Source of the DNA: Micromonospora zamorensis
Lineage (GTDB): Bacteria; Actinomycetota; Actinomycetes; Mycobacteriales; Micromonosporaceae
Length of the DNA: 64,000 nt
Direction of reading: 5' to 3'
Assembly: GCF_900090275.1 (NCBI RefSeq)
Contig: NZ_LT607755.1
Span: 4,650,001 to 4,714,000, forward strand
Part shown: positions 18,356 through 28,151 of the stretch, one piece after another
Numbering within the stretch: the first letter of the stretch is position 1
Layout: each line of letters begins with the position of its first letter
Made by a program: the position numbers and the translations under genes
Notes under the pieces: model-generated
Databases searched by the model: none
What the model was told of the DNA's origin: nothing
Seen by the model: only the letters and a program-made list of their open reading frames with translations

Positions 18356-19705
18356 ATGTCGACCGCACCGATGCCCCAGTTCCCCACCGGCTTCCGTTGG
18401 GGTGTCTCCACATCGGCCCATCAGATCGAGGGCGCCACAGCGGTCGACGGGCGTGGTCCGTCCATCTGGGACACGTTCGCGCGCTCCCCCGGCCGGATCG
18501 GCGACGGCAGCACCGGCGAGGTGGCCTGCGACCACTACCACCGGCACACCGAGGACGTCGCGTTGCTGGCCGGGCTGGGCGTTTCCGCGTACCGGTTCTC
18601 GATCGCCTGGCCCCGGGTGCAGCCCACCGGCACCGGCCTGGCCAACCCGGCCGGCCTGGACTTCTACGACCGGCTGGTCGACGAGCTGCTGGCCGCCGGC
18701 GTCGACCCCGTGGCGACCCTCTACCACTGGGACCTGCCCCAACCCCTCGAAGACGCCGGCGGCTGGCTGCACCGCGACACCGCCGCCCGGTTCGCCGAGT
18801 ACGCCGACCTGACCGCCGCCCGACTCGGCGACCGGGTCCGGCTCTGGATCACCCTGAACGAACCATTCATCCACATGAGCCTCGGGTACGGCATGGGAGT
18901 GCACGCTCCCGGTCGGATGATGCTCTTCGACGCCTTTCCGGTCGCCCACCACCAACTGCTCGGGCACGGGCTCGCGGTCACCGCGCTGCGGGCCCGCACC
19001 ACCAGCCCGGTGGCGATCGCCAACAACTACTCGCCCGTGCGGGTGCTCGGCGACCGCGACGCCGACCGGGCCGCCGGGGCCGCCTACGAGGCGCTGCACA
19101 ACCGGCTCTTCACCGACCCGCTGCTCGGTCGCGGCTACCCGGAGCTGCCCGGCTTCGACCCGAGCGTCATCCACCCCGGCGACCTCGACACGATCGCCGC
19201 GCCGATCGACGTGCTCGGGGTCAACTACTACAACCCCACCGGCGTACGGGCCGCCGAGGAGGGTTCACCGCTCCCGTTCGACCTGGTGCCGCTGGACGGC
19301 TACCCGCGTACCGCCTTCGACTGGCCGGTGGCCCCCGAGGGGCTGCACGAGCTGCTCGGCTGGCTGCACGACACCTACGGCGACGCGCTGCCACCCATCG
19401 AGATCACCGAGAGCGGCTGCGCGTACGACGACGCGCCGGACACCGACGGGCAGGTGGCCGACCCGGAGCGGATCGCGTACCTCGACGGGCACCTGCGCGC
19501 CGTCCGGGCCGCCATCGACGACGGAGTCGACGTGCGCGGGTACTTCGTCTGGTCGCTGCTGGACAACTGGGAGTGGGCCGAGGGGTTCACCAAACGCTTC
19601 GGCCTGGTGCACGTCGACTACGCCACCCAGAGGCGTACGCCGAAGTCGTCGTACACCTGGCTGCGGGACGTGATCGCGGCCTCCCGGCCGGGGTCGGCGC
19701 GGTGA
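18356..19705 (+). CDS. GH1 family beta-glucosidase
   Basis: A 449-residue cytoplasmic glycoside hydrolase of family 1. FRWGVSTSAHQIEGA near residue 13 is the N-terminal signature. The acid/base glutamate is E169 in TLNEPF and the nucleophile is E352 in ITESGCAYDD. GYFVWSLLDNWEWAEGF near residue 400 binds the substrate. It hydrolyses beta-linked disaccharides such as cellobiose. ATG 18356 follows GGGAGGGCGC. Its stop overlaps the start of an MFS transporter (GTGA), so uptake and hydrolysis of the same glycoside is likely. I saw no clear LacI-type operator immediately upstream. Confidence 0.95.
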   Translation: MSTAPMPQFPTGFRWGVSTSAHQIEGATAVDGRGPSIWDTFARSPGRIGDGSTGEVACDHYHRHTEDVALLAGLGVSAYRFSIAWPRVQPTGTGLANPAGLDFYDRLVDELLAAGVDPVATLYHWDLPQPLEDAGGWLHRDTAARFAEYADLTAARLGDRVRLWITLNEPFIHMSLGYGMGVHAPGRMMLFDAFPVAHHQLLGHGLAVTALRARTTSPVAIANNYSPVRVLGDRDADRAAGAAYEALHNRLFTDPLLGRGYPELPGFDPSVIHPGDLDTIAAPIDVLGVNYYNPTGVRAAEEGSPLPFDLVPLDGYPRTAFDWPVAPEGLHELLGWLHDTYGDALPPIEITESGCAYDDAPDTDGQVADPERIAYLDGHLRAVRAAIDDGVDVRGYFVWSLLDNWEWAEGFTKRFGLVHVDYATQRRTPKSSYTWLRDVIAASRPGSAR

Positions 19706-20979
19706 CCACCCTCGACCCGACGCCGGCGTCGCTGCCGGCGGCGCTCGCCGAGCCGACCGTGCCGGTGCGACGCGGCTGGATCGGGTTGATCTTCGCCGCC
19801 AACCTCGGCGTCTGGATGGCGTTCTTCACGCCCATCCAGGTGCTGCTGCCCCAGCAGATCGAGCAGATCGCACCCGGCGACAAGGAGAACATGCTGGCCG
19901 TGGTCACCGGCCTCGGCGCCCTGGCCGCGGTGCTCGCCAACCCCCTCGCCGGCGCGCTCTCCGACCGCACCTGCCTGCGGGTGGCCGGCCGCGAGTTCGG
20001 TCGCCGGCACGTCTGGACGGCGGGCGGGGCCCTGCTGGGCGCGGCGGCCCTGGTGCTGTTGGCCCAGCAGCGGACCATCCTCGGGGTCGCGCTCGGCTGG
20101 GTGGCCGCGCAGGTCTGCTTCAACGCGATGCTGGCCAGCCTCAGCGCCGCCGTCCCGGACCGGGTCCCGGTGACCCAGCGCGGTGGCGTCTCGGGCTGGG
20201 TGGGCATCCCGCAGGCGCTCGGGCTGGTGCTCGGCGCGGTACTGGTGACCGCAGTGGTCACCGGCAACGCCGCCGGCTATCTGGCCATCGCCGTGGCCAT
20301 CCTGCTGTTGTCGCTGCCGTTCGCGCTGTTCACCCCCGACGAGCCGCTGCCACGTACGCACCGGCCCGTGGTGCGCACCCGGGCGTTGCTGGCCTCGATG
20401 TGGATCAGCCCGCGTCGGCACCCGGACTTCGCCTGGGCCTGGATCACCCGGTTCCTGGTGCAGCTCGGCAACGCCCTGGGCACCCTCTACCTGCTGTACT
20501 TCCTCACCGACGGGGTGCGCCACCCCGATCCTGAGGGTGGGCTGCTGGTGCTGATCCTGCTCTACACGCTCGGCATGATGCTGACCGCTGTGGTCGCCGG
20601 ACGGCTGTCGGACCGTTCCGGACGCCGCAAGATCTACGTCATCGCATCCGGGGTGATCATGGCGGTGGCGGCGCTGCTGCTGGCGGTGGCGCCGGTCTGG
20701 CCGATGGCGATCGTCGCCGCGCTGCTGCTCGGCGCCGGCTACGGCGTCTACCTCGCCGTGGACGCCGCGTTGATCACGCAGGTGCTGCCCCGGGCCACCG
20801 ACCGGGCCAAGGACCTGGGCGTCATCAACATCGCGAACTCCGCGCCGCAGGTGCTCGGCCCGGCGCTCTCCGCCCCGCTCGTCGTGTACCTGGGTGGCTA
20901 TCCCACCCTTTACGCCGTCACCGCCGTGGTCACCTTGATCGGCAGCGCGCTGGTCGTCAAGATCCGCTCGGTTCCCTGA
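19702..20979 (+). CDS. MFS sugar transporter, GPH-like, coupled to beta-glucosidase
   Basis: A 425-residue membrane protein with about 12 hydrophobic segments. The loop [21 protein letters not shown] after the second helix and [20 protein letters not shown] in the second half are the typical MFS loop 2-3 and 8-9 motifs. The GTG at 19702 overlaps the stop of the beta-glucosidase gene, indicating translational coupling. The transport substrate is therefore probably a beta-glucoside or oligosaccharide. That is inference from the neighbour, not from the protein itself. Confidence 0.9.
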   Translation: MTTLDPTPASLPAALAEPTVPVRRGWIGLIFAANLGVWMAFFTPIQVLLPQQIEQIAPGDKENMLAVVTGLGALAAVLANPLAGALSDRTCLRVAGREFGRRHVWTAGGALLGAAALVLLAQQRTILGVALGWVAAQVCFNAMLASLSAAVPDRVPVTQRGGVSGWVGIPQALGLVLGAVLVTAVVTGNAAGYLAIAVAILLLSLPFALFTPDEPLPRTHRPVVRTRALLASMWISPRRHPDFAWAWITRFLVQLGNALGTLYLLYFLTDGVRHPDPEGGLLVLILLYTLGMMLTAVVAGRLSDRSGRRKIYVIASGVIMAVAALLLAVAPVWPMAIVAALLLGAGYGVYLAVDAALITQVLPRATDRAKDLGVINIANSAPQVLGPALSAPLVVYLGGYPTLYAVTAVVTLIGSALVVKIRSVP

Positions 20980-21029
20980 GTCGAGGCCCCTGGCGGAATG
21001 CGCTCGACCGTCGCCGTAGGCTGGGGGAC

Positions 21030-22439
21030 GTGACAGTACGTGTGCGCTTCGCCCCCTCCCCGACCGGCATGTTCCACGTCGGCGGCGCCCGCTCGGCGCT
21101 GCAGAACTGGATCTACGCCAAGCAGCAGGGCGGGGTGTTCGTGCTGCGTATCGAGGACACCGACGCGGCGCGCAACAAGCCCGAGTGGACCGAGGGGATC
21201 CTCTCCGCGCTGGACTGGATCGGCATCTCGCGGGGCAGCTACGAGGGCCCGCACTTCCAGTCGGAGAACGCCGGCGAGCACCGGGCCGCCGCCGCCCGGC
21301 TCTACGAGTCGGGTCGCGCCTACTACTGCGACTGCACCCGCGAGGACGTGCAGGCCCGCACCGGCTCGCAGTACCAGGGCTACGACGGCTACCACCGCGA
21401 CCGTGGCCTCGGCCCGGGCCCGGGGCACGCGCTGCGCTTCCGTACGCCGGACGAGGGCGCGACAGTGGTCGTCGACCTGATCCGCGGTGAGCCGACCTTC
21501 GAGAACAAGCTCATCGAGGACTTCGTCATCGCCCGGGGCGACGGCTCGCCGGTCTTCCTGTTGGCCAACGTCGTGGACGACATGACCATGGGGATCACCC
21601 ACGTGATCCGGGCCGAGGAGCACCTGCCCAACACGCCCAAGCAGCAGCTGCTCTGGGACGCCCTCGGGGTCAAGCCGCCGATCTGGGCCCACGTGCCGGT
21701 GGTGGTCAACGAGAAGCGGCAGAAGCTGTCCAAGCGCCGGGACAAGGTCGCTCTGGAGGCGTACCGCGAGGAGGGCTACCTCCCCGGCGCCATGCGCAAC
21801 TACCTGATGCTGCTCGGCTGGGCGCCGTCGGGCGACCGGGAGATCGTTCCCTGGTCGGTCATCGAGGAGGAGTTCCGGCTCGAAGAGGTCAACCCCTCCC
21901 CCGCGTTCTTCGACGAGAAGAAGCTCCGCGCGTTCAACGGCGATTACATTCGCGCGCTGCCGGTGGACGAGTTCATCGACGCCTGCCAGCCGTGGCTGAC
22001 CGGCACCGGCACCATCGCGCCGCCGCCGTGGCAGCCCGAGGAGTTCGACGCCGACGCGTTCGCCGCAGTCGCCCCGCTGGCCCAGACCCGGATCACGGTG
22101 CTCAGCGAGATCGTGCCGAACGTCGACTTCCTCTTCCTGGCCTCGCCACTGATCGACGAGGCCGCGTGGGCCAAGACGATGAAGGAAGGCTCCGCCGAGC
22201 TGCTCGACGACGCCGTCGCGGCGTTCGAGGCGCTGGAGTCCTGGGACGCCGAGTCGCTGAAGTCGACGCTGGAGGCGGTCGGCGCCGAGCGTGGCCTCAA
22301 GCTCGGCAAGACGCAGGCGCCGGTACGCGTCGCGGTCACCGGCCGCACCGTGGGCCTGCCGCTGTTCGAGTCGCTGGAGGTGCTCGGTCGTGAGCGCGCC
22401 CTGACCCGGATGCGCGCCGCCCGGCTCCGACTGGTCTGA
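21030..22439 (+). CDS. gltX: glutamate--tRNA ligase
   Basis: A 469-residue class I synthetase attaching glutamate to tRNA-Glu. The HIGH-like signature is [20 protein letters not shown] at residues 6-25. The KMSKS-like loop is [11 protein letters not shown] near residue 230. The helical anticodon-binding part runs from about 315 to the end. Actinobacteria commonly also charge tRNA-Gln with glutamate for later amidation, but no gatCAB gene is present here to confirm that. The start GTG at 21030 lies close behind GTAGGCTGGGGGAC. The gene stands 50 bases after the transporter. Confidence 0.95.
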   Translation: MTVRVRFAPSPTGMFHVGGARSALQNWIYAKQQGGVFVLRIEDTDAARNKPEWTEGILSALDWIGISRGSYEGPHFQSENAGEHRAAAARLYESGRAYYCDCTREDVQARTGSQYQGYDGYHRDRGLGPGPGHALRFRTPDEGATVVVDLIRGEPTFENKLIEDFVIARGDGSPVFLLANVVDDMTMGITHVIRAEEHLPNTPKQQLLWDALGVKPPIWAHVPVVVNEKRQKLSKRRDKVALEAYREEGYLPGAMRNYLMLLGWAPSGDREIVPWSVIEEEFRLEEVNPSPAFFDEKKLRAFNGDYIRALPVDEFIDACQPWLTGTGTIAPPPWQPEEFDADAFAAVAPLAQTRITVLSEIVPNVDFLFLASPLIDEAAWAKTMKEGSAELLDDAVAAFEALESWDAESLKSTLEAVGAERGLKLGKTQAPVRVAVTGRTVGLPLFESLEVLGRERALTRMRAARLRLV

Positions 22440-22502
22440 CCTCCGAGCTCCGGCGCCGTCTCCGCCGCCGGTCGCCGGCCAACCGGGCTGATGCCCGGCC
22501 GT

Positions 22503-23168
22503 TCAGCGGCGTCGGGCTCGGAGCCACCGCTGCAACCCGACGACGAGCGCGCCCACCAGCAGGGCCGCCGCGATCGTCCACAGCCAGCCGCGCATCTGGC
22601 TGCTCTCCTGCGCGGCCGGCACCGGGCTGCCCGCCGCGGTCGCACCGGCGGTCGCGGTGACGGCCGGGGCTGCCGACGACGCCCCGCCGGAGGTCGGACC
22701 CGCCGCCGCGGTCGGGGCGGAGCCACCGGCGGTCGGGGCGGAGCCGCCAGCGGTCGCCGGCGAGGCGGACGGGTCGGCGGCGGTGCCGGTCGTGAGGGTG
22801 AATCGCACCTCGCCCTTCACCGGGTGTCCGTCCGAGGACGCGAGCTGGTAACCGACGATGTAGAGCCCGGCCGCCGCCGGCTTGAACGGCACCCGCACCC
22901 GGCTGCCGTCGAAGGCCGGCGGGCCGCCAGCGACCACATTGTCCGGCCCGGTTATTGTGATCTTCGTCGTAGCCGGTGCCGGCTTGGCCAGGAACCGCAG
23001 CTCGATCTGGGCGGGTGCCGTCGCCACCCGGGCACCGTCGCGCGGGTCGCTGCCAGTCAGCGAGTTGTGCGCGGCGGCTGGCGTTGCCGGCGCCAGGAAC
23101 GACACACCGAACGCCACGCCGAACACCACTGGCACGACCCGTGCCATACGTGTAACCCTGCCCCCCAT
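22503..23168 (-). CDS. CopC-domain copper resistance protein, membrane anchored
   Basis: A 221-residue exported protein. A signal peptide ends in TPAAAHNSLTGSDP, leaving a mature N-terminal AH, typical of the histidine ligand of CopC. The CopC domain covers about residues 35-130 and closes with VGYQLASSDGHPVKGEVRFTL, which carries the second metal histidine. A long Ala/Gly/Ser/Pro linker with repeated GGSAPTA units follows, then a membrane helix (WTIAAALLVGALVVGL) and a basic tail. It probably binds copper outside the membrane; no CopD gene is adjacent. ATG 23168 follows GGAGGGGTTC. Confidence 0.88.
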   Translation of the reverse strand: MGGRVTRMARVVPVVFGVAFGVSFLAPATPAAAHNSLTGSDPRDGARVATAPAQIELRFLAKPAPATTKITITGPDNVVAGGPPAFDGSRVRVPFKPAAAGLYIVGYQLASSDGHPVKGEVRFTLTTGTAADPSASPATAGGSAPTAGGSAPTAAAGPTSGGASSAAPAVTATAGATAAGSPVPAAQESSQMRGWLWTIAAALLVGALVVGLQRWLRARRR

Positions 23169-23387
23169 GAACCCCTCCGTAAGGGTACGATCCGCCCGCT
23201 GATCTAACCGCTCCTCATTAGTCGAGCAGAGATCGCAGATAGTTCCAATTACTGTTCCACAAGCTGCAACTCATCGACGTTTTCCGGAGTCTGTAAGGGT
23301 GAGCCCGACCATCTGGTCGGTGCCGCATCGGCAGACCGATCCAGACGTCACAACGATGCCATCCATCGAACGGGGCGAGGAGGCGGG

Positions 23388-24038
23388 ATGGTCCGTCACA
23401 TGAGGTGGTTGGCAACCGTGCTGGCGGGCGCGCTGGCCACGGCGTTGCTGTCACTAGGCACTGCCGGCCCGGCCTCGGCGGCGCCGAAGCCGCCACCCGC
23501 CGGAGTGGACATCGCCGGCGAGGGCCTCTCCGCGCCGCTGCGGTTGCGCGCCGACACGCAGCCCACCCACGTGGGCGCGGTCATCGACCAGGTCAACTTC
23601 CTGGCCCCCACCGGCATGCCGAAGGGCCCGAAGCCGGCCGACCTCGGTCCGAAGTACACGGTCGTGGTGCTCGCCGGCGAGACGCCGAAGCAGACCTACG
23701 ATCTCTATCCCAAGGCGGTCGGCGGCCCCCGCGTCTACCGGCCGGCGAAGCAGCCGGACGGCCGCAAGATCAGCGCCGGTTGGTTCCTGGGTCGGCTCAG
23801 CATGTCCGAGACCCTGCGCACCGCCGGCGTCCCGCTGGAGCGGCAGTTCGACACGGTCAGCGGTGGCGTGGGCGGCGGCGAACGGGCGCTCCCGGAGAAC
23901 ACGCTCGACCCCGCGAAGGACCTTGACAAGGCGCTCGGCGACCTGCAACGCCTGCTGCTGCTCAACGTCGGGGTGATGCTCACGATCACGGTCGGCCTCG
24001 CCGGGATCGCCCTGCTGATCCGTCGCCGCACCCGCTGA
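23388..24038 (+). CDS. secreted, C-terminally anchored hypothetical protein
   Basis: A 216-residue protein with a signal peptide (WLATVLAGALATALLSLG, cleaved near ASA-AP) and a C-terminal helix (LLLLNVGVMLTITVGLAGIALLI) followed by RRRTR. The outside domain of about 150 residues contains GPKYTVVVLAGETPKQTYDLYP and GRKISAGWFLGRLSMSETLR, but I do not recognise it. The topology resembles the CopC protein encoded divergently 219 bases away, so both may share the intergenic promoter region. ATG 23388 follows GGGGCGAGGAGGCGGG. Confidence 0.72.
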   Translation: MVRHMRWLATVLAGALATALLSLGTAGPASAAPKPPPAGVDIAGEGLSAPLRLRADTQPTHVGAVIDQVNFLAPTGMPKGPKPADLGPKYTVVVLAGETPKQTYDLYPKAVGGPRVYRPAKQPDGRKISAGWFLGRLSMSETLRTAGVPLERQFDTVSGGVGGGERALPENTLDPAKDLDKALGDLQRLLLLNVGVMLTITVGLAGIALLIRRRTR

Positions 24039-24599
24039 GCTACCCCCGCCCGGTGGTCAGCACCAGCGGCGCGGTGGGCGTTGCCGGCGGGTGGCCCGCG
24101 GCCGAGGTCGGACCGGGCCGTGCCGATGCGCCCCGGCCCAGCCGGGAAGTTCGCTGAGGCAACCAGCGGGAACGTCCGAGTCGGGTTCGGCGAGGATGTT
24201 GGGCTCCCCGGAGCGCTGGCGCGGCAGGGCGGCATCGTCGTCGGCCCGGCCGGCGAGCGGCTCCACCGGGTGCGACGGTGCGCCGCCGACCGGCCGGCGG
24301 TGCTTGCCAGCCGCCTGCGGGTCGTGGTGCCCCGGTCGGCAGGGCTCGCCCTGGGCGCAGCCGTGCTCGGCCTCCCCGTGCGCCATCCCCGGTCTCCTCA
24401 CACTCGTCCCAACCTCGGGTGCTCCCCCCGACGTGCCCTGTCACCGTACTGGCCGGGACCGGCGGGCCGCGCGCCGCGTACCCCGGGGTCAGGACCGGGC
24501 GGTTCATCCGGACGACGGGGAGCGCGGGACCTGGTTACGCAGTTCACAGCTTCTTTTCGTGCCGTTCACCGTGGGGGCGCGGCCGGGGCGGAGCGGTGC
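24039..24599. other. 560-base stretch without a convincing gene
   Basis: Several frames are open on both strands, but all are Arg/Pro/Gly rich and none resembles a known family. The best coding candidate is the short reverse-strand frame listed separately. A palindromic GGAC/GTCC-rich patch lies near 24490-24530. No insertion sequence ends, tRNA or repeat copy were found. A decayed gene is possible. Confidence 0.4.
24057..24386 (-). CDS. possible small hypothetical protein, 109 residues
   Basis: A doubtful gene. The ATG at 24386 is preceded by TGAGGAGACCGGGG, a good ribosome site, and the first 60 codons have mostly G/C third positions. The protein begins MAHGEAEHGCAQGEPCRPGH, rich in His and Cys, and ends in a basic ATRRQRPPRRWC. 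There is no recognisable domain. The C-terminal half is Arg/Pro rich and could be out-of-frame or non-coding. An alternative GTG start lies 15 bases upstream. Confidence 0.28.
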   Translation of the reverse strand: MAHGEAEHGCAQGEPCRPGHHDPQAAGKHRRPVGGAPSHPVEPLAGRADDDAALPRQRSGEPNILAEPDSDVPAGCLSELPGWAGAHRHGPVRPRPRATRRQRPPRRWC

Positions 24600-25142
24600 T
24601 CAGCGGGTGCGGTGAGCCTCCAGGTCGGCGCGGGTGAAGAGCGCTCGCAACGCCACGCCGTGGCCGGCGAGCGCCTGCGCTCCACCCTCGGCCCGGTCGA
24701 TGACGCAGAGGGCGTGCTCCACCCGGGCACCCAGGTCGCGCAGTTGCCCGGTGGAGATGACCACCTGGCCGCCGGAGGTGACCACGTCCTCGACCACCAG
24801 CACCCGCCGACCGACCAGCTCCGCCCCCTCGGCCAGCCGGGCAGTCCCGTACGGCTTGGCGCTCTTGCGGACGAAGGCGCAGGGCAGCCCGGTGTGCCGG
24901 CCGAGCGCGGTCACCACCGGAATGCCGCCCATCTCCAAACCGGCCAGCACCTCGGTGTCGGTCGGGACCAGGAGCGCCAGCTGGGAGGCCACCCGGTCCA
25001 GCAGACGGGGGTCGGCCTCGAAGCGGTACTTGTCGAAGTACTCGTCGGCGGTCCGCCCGGAGCGGAGCACGAACGTGCCGGTCAGCCGGCAGGTGGTGTC
25101 GATCTCGCGAGCCAGCGCGGCCAGGGTTCCCACATCGGTCAT
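24600..25142 (-). CDS. pyrE: orotate phosphoribosyltransferase
   Basis: A 180-residue enzyme of de novo pyrimidine synthesis that joins orotate to PRPP to form OMP. The PRPP-binding signature is RVLVVEDVVTSGGQVV near residues 115-130. FDKYRFEADPRLLDRVASQL, EVLAGLEMGGIPVVTALG and FVRKSAKPYGTARLAEG cover the flexible loop and the substrate-facing strands. Two starts are possible, ATG 25142 and ATG 25151 (the latter adds MII); neither has a strong Shine-Dalgarno site, so translation may be weak or leaderless. No other pyr gene is nearby. Confidence 0.92.
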   Translation of the reverse strand: MTDVGTLAALAREIDTTCRLTGTFVLRSGRTADEYFDKYRFEADPRLLDRVASQLALLVPTDTEVLAGLEMGGIPVVTALGRHTGLPCAFVRKSAKPYGTARLAEGAELVGRRVLVVEDVVTSGGQVVISTGQLRDLGARVEHALCVIDRAEGGAQALAGHGVALRALFTRADLEAHRTR

Positions 25143-25261
25143 GATGATCATTATCGCGTCGGCGACTCGGGGTCCGCGTACCCCTTTCGGCGCATGTCGG
25201 CGTCGGCGGGCTCCTCCTGCGGACGGTGTCCGAGGGTCGGCCGCTGTGGTGGGATCGGGGC

Positions 25262-26467
25262 ATGCGTCCGCCACCGTGGCTCGGCTCCGGCACCCTGGCC
25301 CGCGACGTCGCGCTCGCCGGCGCGTCGCTCGCCGGCGGCCTGGCGCTGTACGCCCTGGATTGGCAACCGCAGATCCACCGGGACGCGGGCCTACCGACGA
25401 CGCTGTTCCTGCCGCCGCTGCTGGCGATGTGCGTGGCCGTCGGCCTGCGCCGGGTCGCCCCCCGCACCAGCCTGGCCACCGGCACCGTGGCACTGGTCGT
25501 GGACGTCGCGCTCGGCGGCTCCCTGGGGACGATCCTGATCTACACCCAGGTGCTCTACGACGCCTGCGTGTACGGCCCGCCCCGCCTGTGGCGGTGGTTG
25601 CTGCGGGTGACCGTCGCGCTGAGCCTGATCGGTGCGGTCGTCGGCGTCCTCCTCCTCGGCCAGTGGCGCGGGGTCGCCGTGGGGGTGCCAGTGGTGCTCG
25701 CCGGGTTGCTGCCGGTCCTGACCGGGGTCAGCGTCCGGCAGTACCGTGACCAGGCCGCCGCCGAGCGGACGCGGGCCGAGCAGACCGCCCGGCTGGTCGA
25801 GATGGACCGCCGGCAGGCGGTCAGCGCCGAGCGCGCCCGGATGGCCCGGGAGCTGCACGACGTCGTCGCCAACCACCTCAGCGCGGTGGCCATCCACGCC
25901 ACCGCCGTGCTGTCCGTGCCCGGGCTGGACCGCGGCCAGGTCGAGTCGGCGTTGCGGGTGATCCGGGAGAGCAGCGTGCAGGGGCTCGCGGAGATGCGTC
26001 AGATGATCGAGGTGTTGCGCGAGCCGGGGACCACCGGTGGGCCGGCCCCGGTGGGAGACGACCCGGCCGTGGCGGAGATGGTCAGCGCGCGGCTGGCGGA
26101 GGCGGACGGGTTGGTCGAGCGGATCCGCGCTGCCGGCCTGGCGGTGCGGGTCCGCACCGACGGCACGCCGGGGCCGCTGCCGGTGGCGGTGGACCTGGCC
26201 GCGTACCGGATCGTGCAGGAGTCGCTGACCAACGCGCTCAAGCACGGCACGGGTGAGGCCGATCTGACGATCGCGTACGGCTCGGCGGAGGTGGTGCTGA
26301 CGGTGGAGAACCCGGTGCGCCGGAACGGGATCGGTCTGACCGGCGCCGGGGCCGGGCTGATCGGGATGCGGGAGCGGACCACACTGCTGGCCGGTCGACT
26401 CACCGCCGGGCCGCAGGACGGTCGCTGGCTGGTGCGGGCCGCCCTGCCCACCGGGGAGGGCGGGTGA
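25262..26467 (+). CDS. sensor histidine kinase (HisKA_3 / NarL type)
   Basis: A 401-residue membrane kinase. Residues 1-165 carry about five hydrophobic helices. The phosphoacceptor is H199 in ARMARELHDVVANHLSAVAI, the DHp motif of the NarX/DesK group. The ATP-binding domain shows the N box in AYRIVQESLTNALKHG and the G box in GAGAGLIGMRERTTLLAG. It has no recognised extracellular sensor domain, so the signal may be sensed in the membrane. The following response regulator overlaps by GTGA and is its partner. ATG 25262 was chosen; a GTG at 25226 is an alternative. Confidence 0.92.
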   Translation: MRPPPWLGSGTLARDVALAGASLAGGLALYALDWQPQIHRDAGLPTTLFLPPLLAMCVAVGLRRVAPRTSLATGTVALVVDVALGGSLGTILIYTQVLYDACVYGPPRLWRWLLRVTVALSLIGAVVGVLLLGQWRGVAVGVPVVLAGLLPVLTGVSVRQYRDQAAAERTRAEQTARLVEMDRRQAVSAERARMARELHDVVANHLSAVAIHATAVLSVPGLDRGQVESALRVIRESSVQGLAEMRQMIEVLREPGTTGGPAPVGDDPAVAEMVSARLAEADGLVERIRAAGLAVRVRTDGTPGPLPVAVDLAAYRIVQESLTNALKHGTGEADLTIAYGSAEVVLTVENPVRRNGIGLTGAGAGLIGMRERTTLLAGRLTAGPQDGRWLVRAALPTGEGG

Positions 26468-27156
26468 CCGGGCCGTCGGGAGACGCGGGCACGGCGACGG
26501 TACGGGTGGTGCTTGCCGACGACCAGCCAGCGGTACGGGCGGGGCTGGCCCTGATCCTGGGTGGCTCACCGGGCATCGAAGTGGTCGGCGAGGCGGCCGA
26601 CGGCGACGAGGCGGTGCGGTTGTGTCGGGAGTCGCGCCCGGACGTGGCGGTGCTGGACGTCCGCATGCCCCGCCGGGACGGGATCTCCGCGACACGGGCC
26701 ATCGTCGCCGACGGGCTCGCCGACGTGCTGGTGCTCACCACCTTCGACCTCGACGAGTACGTCTTCGGCGCATTACGTGCCGGCGCGGCCGGGTTCCTGC
26801 TGAAGGACACCGACGCCGACGGCCTGGTGACCGCTGTGCGTACGGTGGCGCGCGGCGACGGCTTCATCGCCCCCGCGGTGACCCGCCGGTTGATCACCGC
26901 CTTCGCGGCCACCACGCCGGGCGCGTCCGCGGCCACCCGGGCCGCGCTGGGCACCCTCACCCCACGCGAGCGGGACGTGCTGGCCTGCCTCGGCCTGGGC
27001 CTGTCCAACCAGCAGATCGCCGATCGGCTGGTGCTGGCCGAGAGCACCACCAAGACACATGTGAGCCGGATCCTCGCGAAGCTGGGCCTGCGTAGCCGGG
27101 TACAGGCCGCGATCCTGGCCCAGGAGCTGGGGCTGACCGCTCCCCCACAATCGTGA
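26464..27156 (+). CDS. NarL/LuxR-family response regulator
   Basis: A 230-residue two-component regulator. The receiver domain (about 12-130) has the acidic pair in VVLADDQPAVRAG, the phosphoacceptor D65 in VAVLDVRMPRRDG and the conserved lysine in FLLKDTDADGL. The C-terminal helix-turn-helix (about 160-222) contains LTPRERDVLACLGLGLSNQQ and ESTTKTHVSRILAKLGLRSR. It is translationally coupled to the kinase by a GTGA overlap. Its targets are unknown; the septum-formation-family gene 96 bases downstream is a possible one. Confidence 0.94.
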   Translation: MTGPSGDAGTATVRVVLADDQPAVRAGLALILGGSPGIEVVGEAADGDEAVRLCRESRPDVAVLDVRMPRRDGISATRAIVADGLADVLVLTTFDLDEYVFGALRAGAAGFLLKDTDADGLVTAVRTVARGDGFIAPAVTRRLITAFAATTPGASAATRAALGTLTPRERDVLACLGLGLSNQQIADRLVLAESTTKTHVSRILAKLGLRSRVQAAILAQELGLTAPPQS

Positions 27157-27252
27157 ACCGGGTTCGGTCCACTCCGGACGGTGCTGGATCGCTTGCCTGC
27201 CGTACGCTGCGCGCCACCGGCGTCGATGCCGGCCGCTCAGAACGGAGCACAC

Positions 27253-28104
27253 GTGCGACGGTGGTGGGGACCGACGGTCCTGCTGGTGCTGATCATGGGA
27301 ACGGGTGGTTGTGACGCCATCCTCGCCGAAGACTCAGCCTCGCTCTTCGCACCCGAGGCAGGGGTGTGTCACGCCACCGCCTCCGACGAGCGCAGCCCTG
27401 AGGCGTACACGCCGATCCCCTGCTCGTCGAAGCACGAGACGGAGACCTTCCTGGTCGGCCGGTTCGGCGGCGCGGACGCCGCTGCGGAGGCGCCACCGGT
27501 GGCCGACAGCGAGGGCCGTGGGCGGGTGTACAAGTCGTGCGACGCCGAGGCCGACCTCTTCCTGGGTGGCGAATGGCGCGAGTCACGGCTGGCGATGCGG
27601 GTGCTGATCCCGTCGGCGGCGCGCTGGGGGGCGGGTGAACGGTGGTACCGCTGCGACCTGCTGGAGATGCATGCGGTGGACCGGTGGTTCCCGAACCCCC
27701 GGGCAAACAGCCTGAGCGGCGCCCTGACCGGTGACTCGCCGCTGCGGCTGAGCTGCTTCACCGAGCCGGAGGAGACCTCCCAGGGCCTTGTCAATCTGCC
27801 GCCAGCCTCCTGCACCGGGCCGCACGCCACCGAGTTCGCCGGCATCTGGCGGGCCGGGCCGGACGTCGAGGAGTTGACCGACGAGATCGTGGACGCGGGG
27901 TGCCTGTCGAGCATCGCCGATCATGTCGGATTGCCGGAGGGGACTCTGGGGCAACGTTTTGAGCCGTTGGCGCTCGTGCCCGAGGGCGAGCCTGAGTGGC
28001 AGGCGGGCACTCTCAGCGTGTGGTGCTTCCTCCACAGCCCTCAGCGGGTGCTCAACGCGTCGGTCAAGGGTGCCGGCCGCACCGTCCTAGCGGCGGCCCG
28101 CTGA
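27253..28104 (+). CDS. septum formation family lipoprotein-like protein
   Basis: A 283-residue exported protein. The short N-terminus has a membrane-type signal (WGPTVLLVLIMGTGGC) with a possible lipidation cysteine, although TGGC is not an ideal lipobox. The mature part has evenly spread cysteines in motifs such as AGVCHATASDERSPEAYTPI followed by CSSKHETETFLVG, and later RWYRCDLLEMHAV, LSCFTEPEE and PPASCTGPHATEF. This is the pattern of the actinobacterial Septum_form family, whose role is poorly known. GTG 27253 follows AACGGAGCACAC. It may be cotranscribed with the two-component genes. Confidence 0.7.
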   Translation: MRRWWGPTVLLVLIMGTGGCDAILAEDSASLFAPEAGVCHATASDERSPEAYTPIPCSSKHETETFLVGRFGGADAAAEAPPVADSEGRGRVYKSCDAEADLFLGGEWRESRLAMRVLIPSAARWGAGERWYRCDLLEMHAVDRWFPNPRANSLSGALTGDSPLRLSCFTEPEETSQGLVNLPPASCTGPHATEFAGIWRAGPDVEELTDEIVDAGCLSSIADHVGLPEGTLGQRFEPLALVPEGEPEWQAGTLSVWCFLHSPQRVLNASVKGAGRTVLAAAR

Positions 28105-28151
28105 CCGGTGCCGACGTGGATGGCCTGCTCACCACGTGTCAGGCTAGGGCG

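Noticed and set aside
17992..19701. Open frame continuing upstream of the MFS transporter through the beta-glucosidase gene
   Set aside because: It is a shadow of the GH1 gene, which holds the real catalytic motifs; the transporter starts at GTG 19702.
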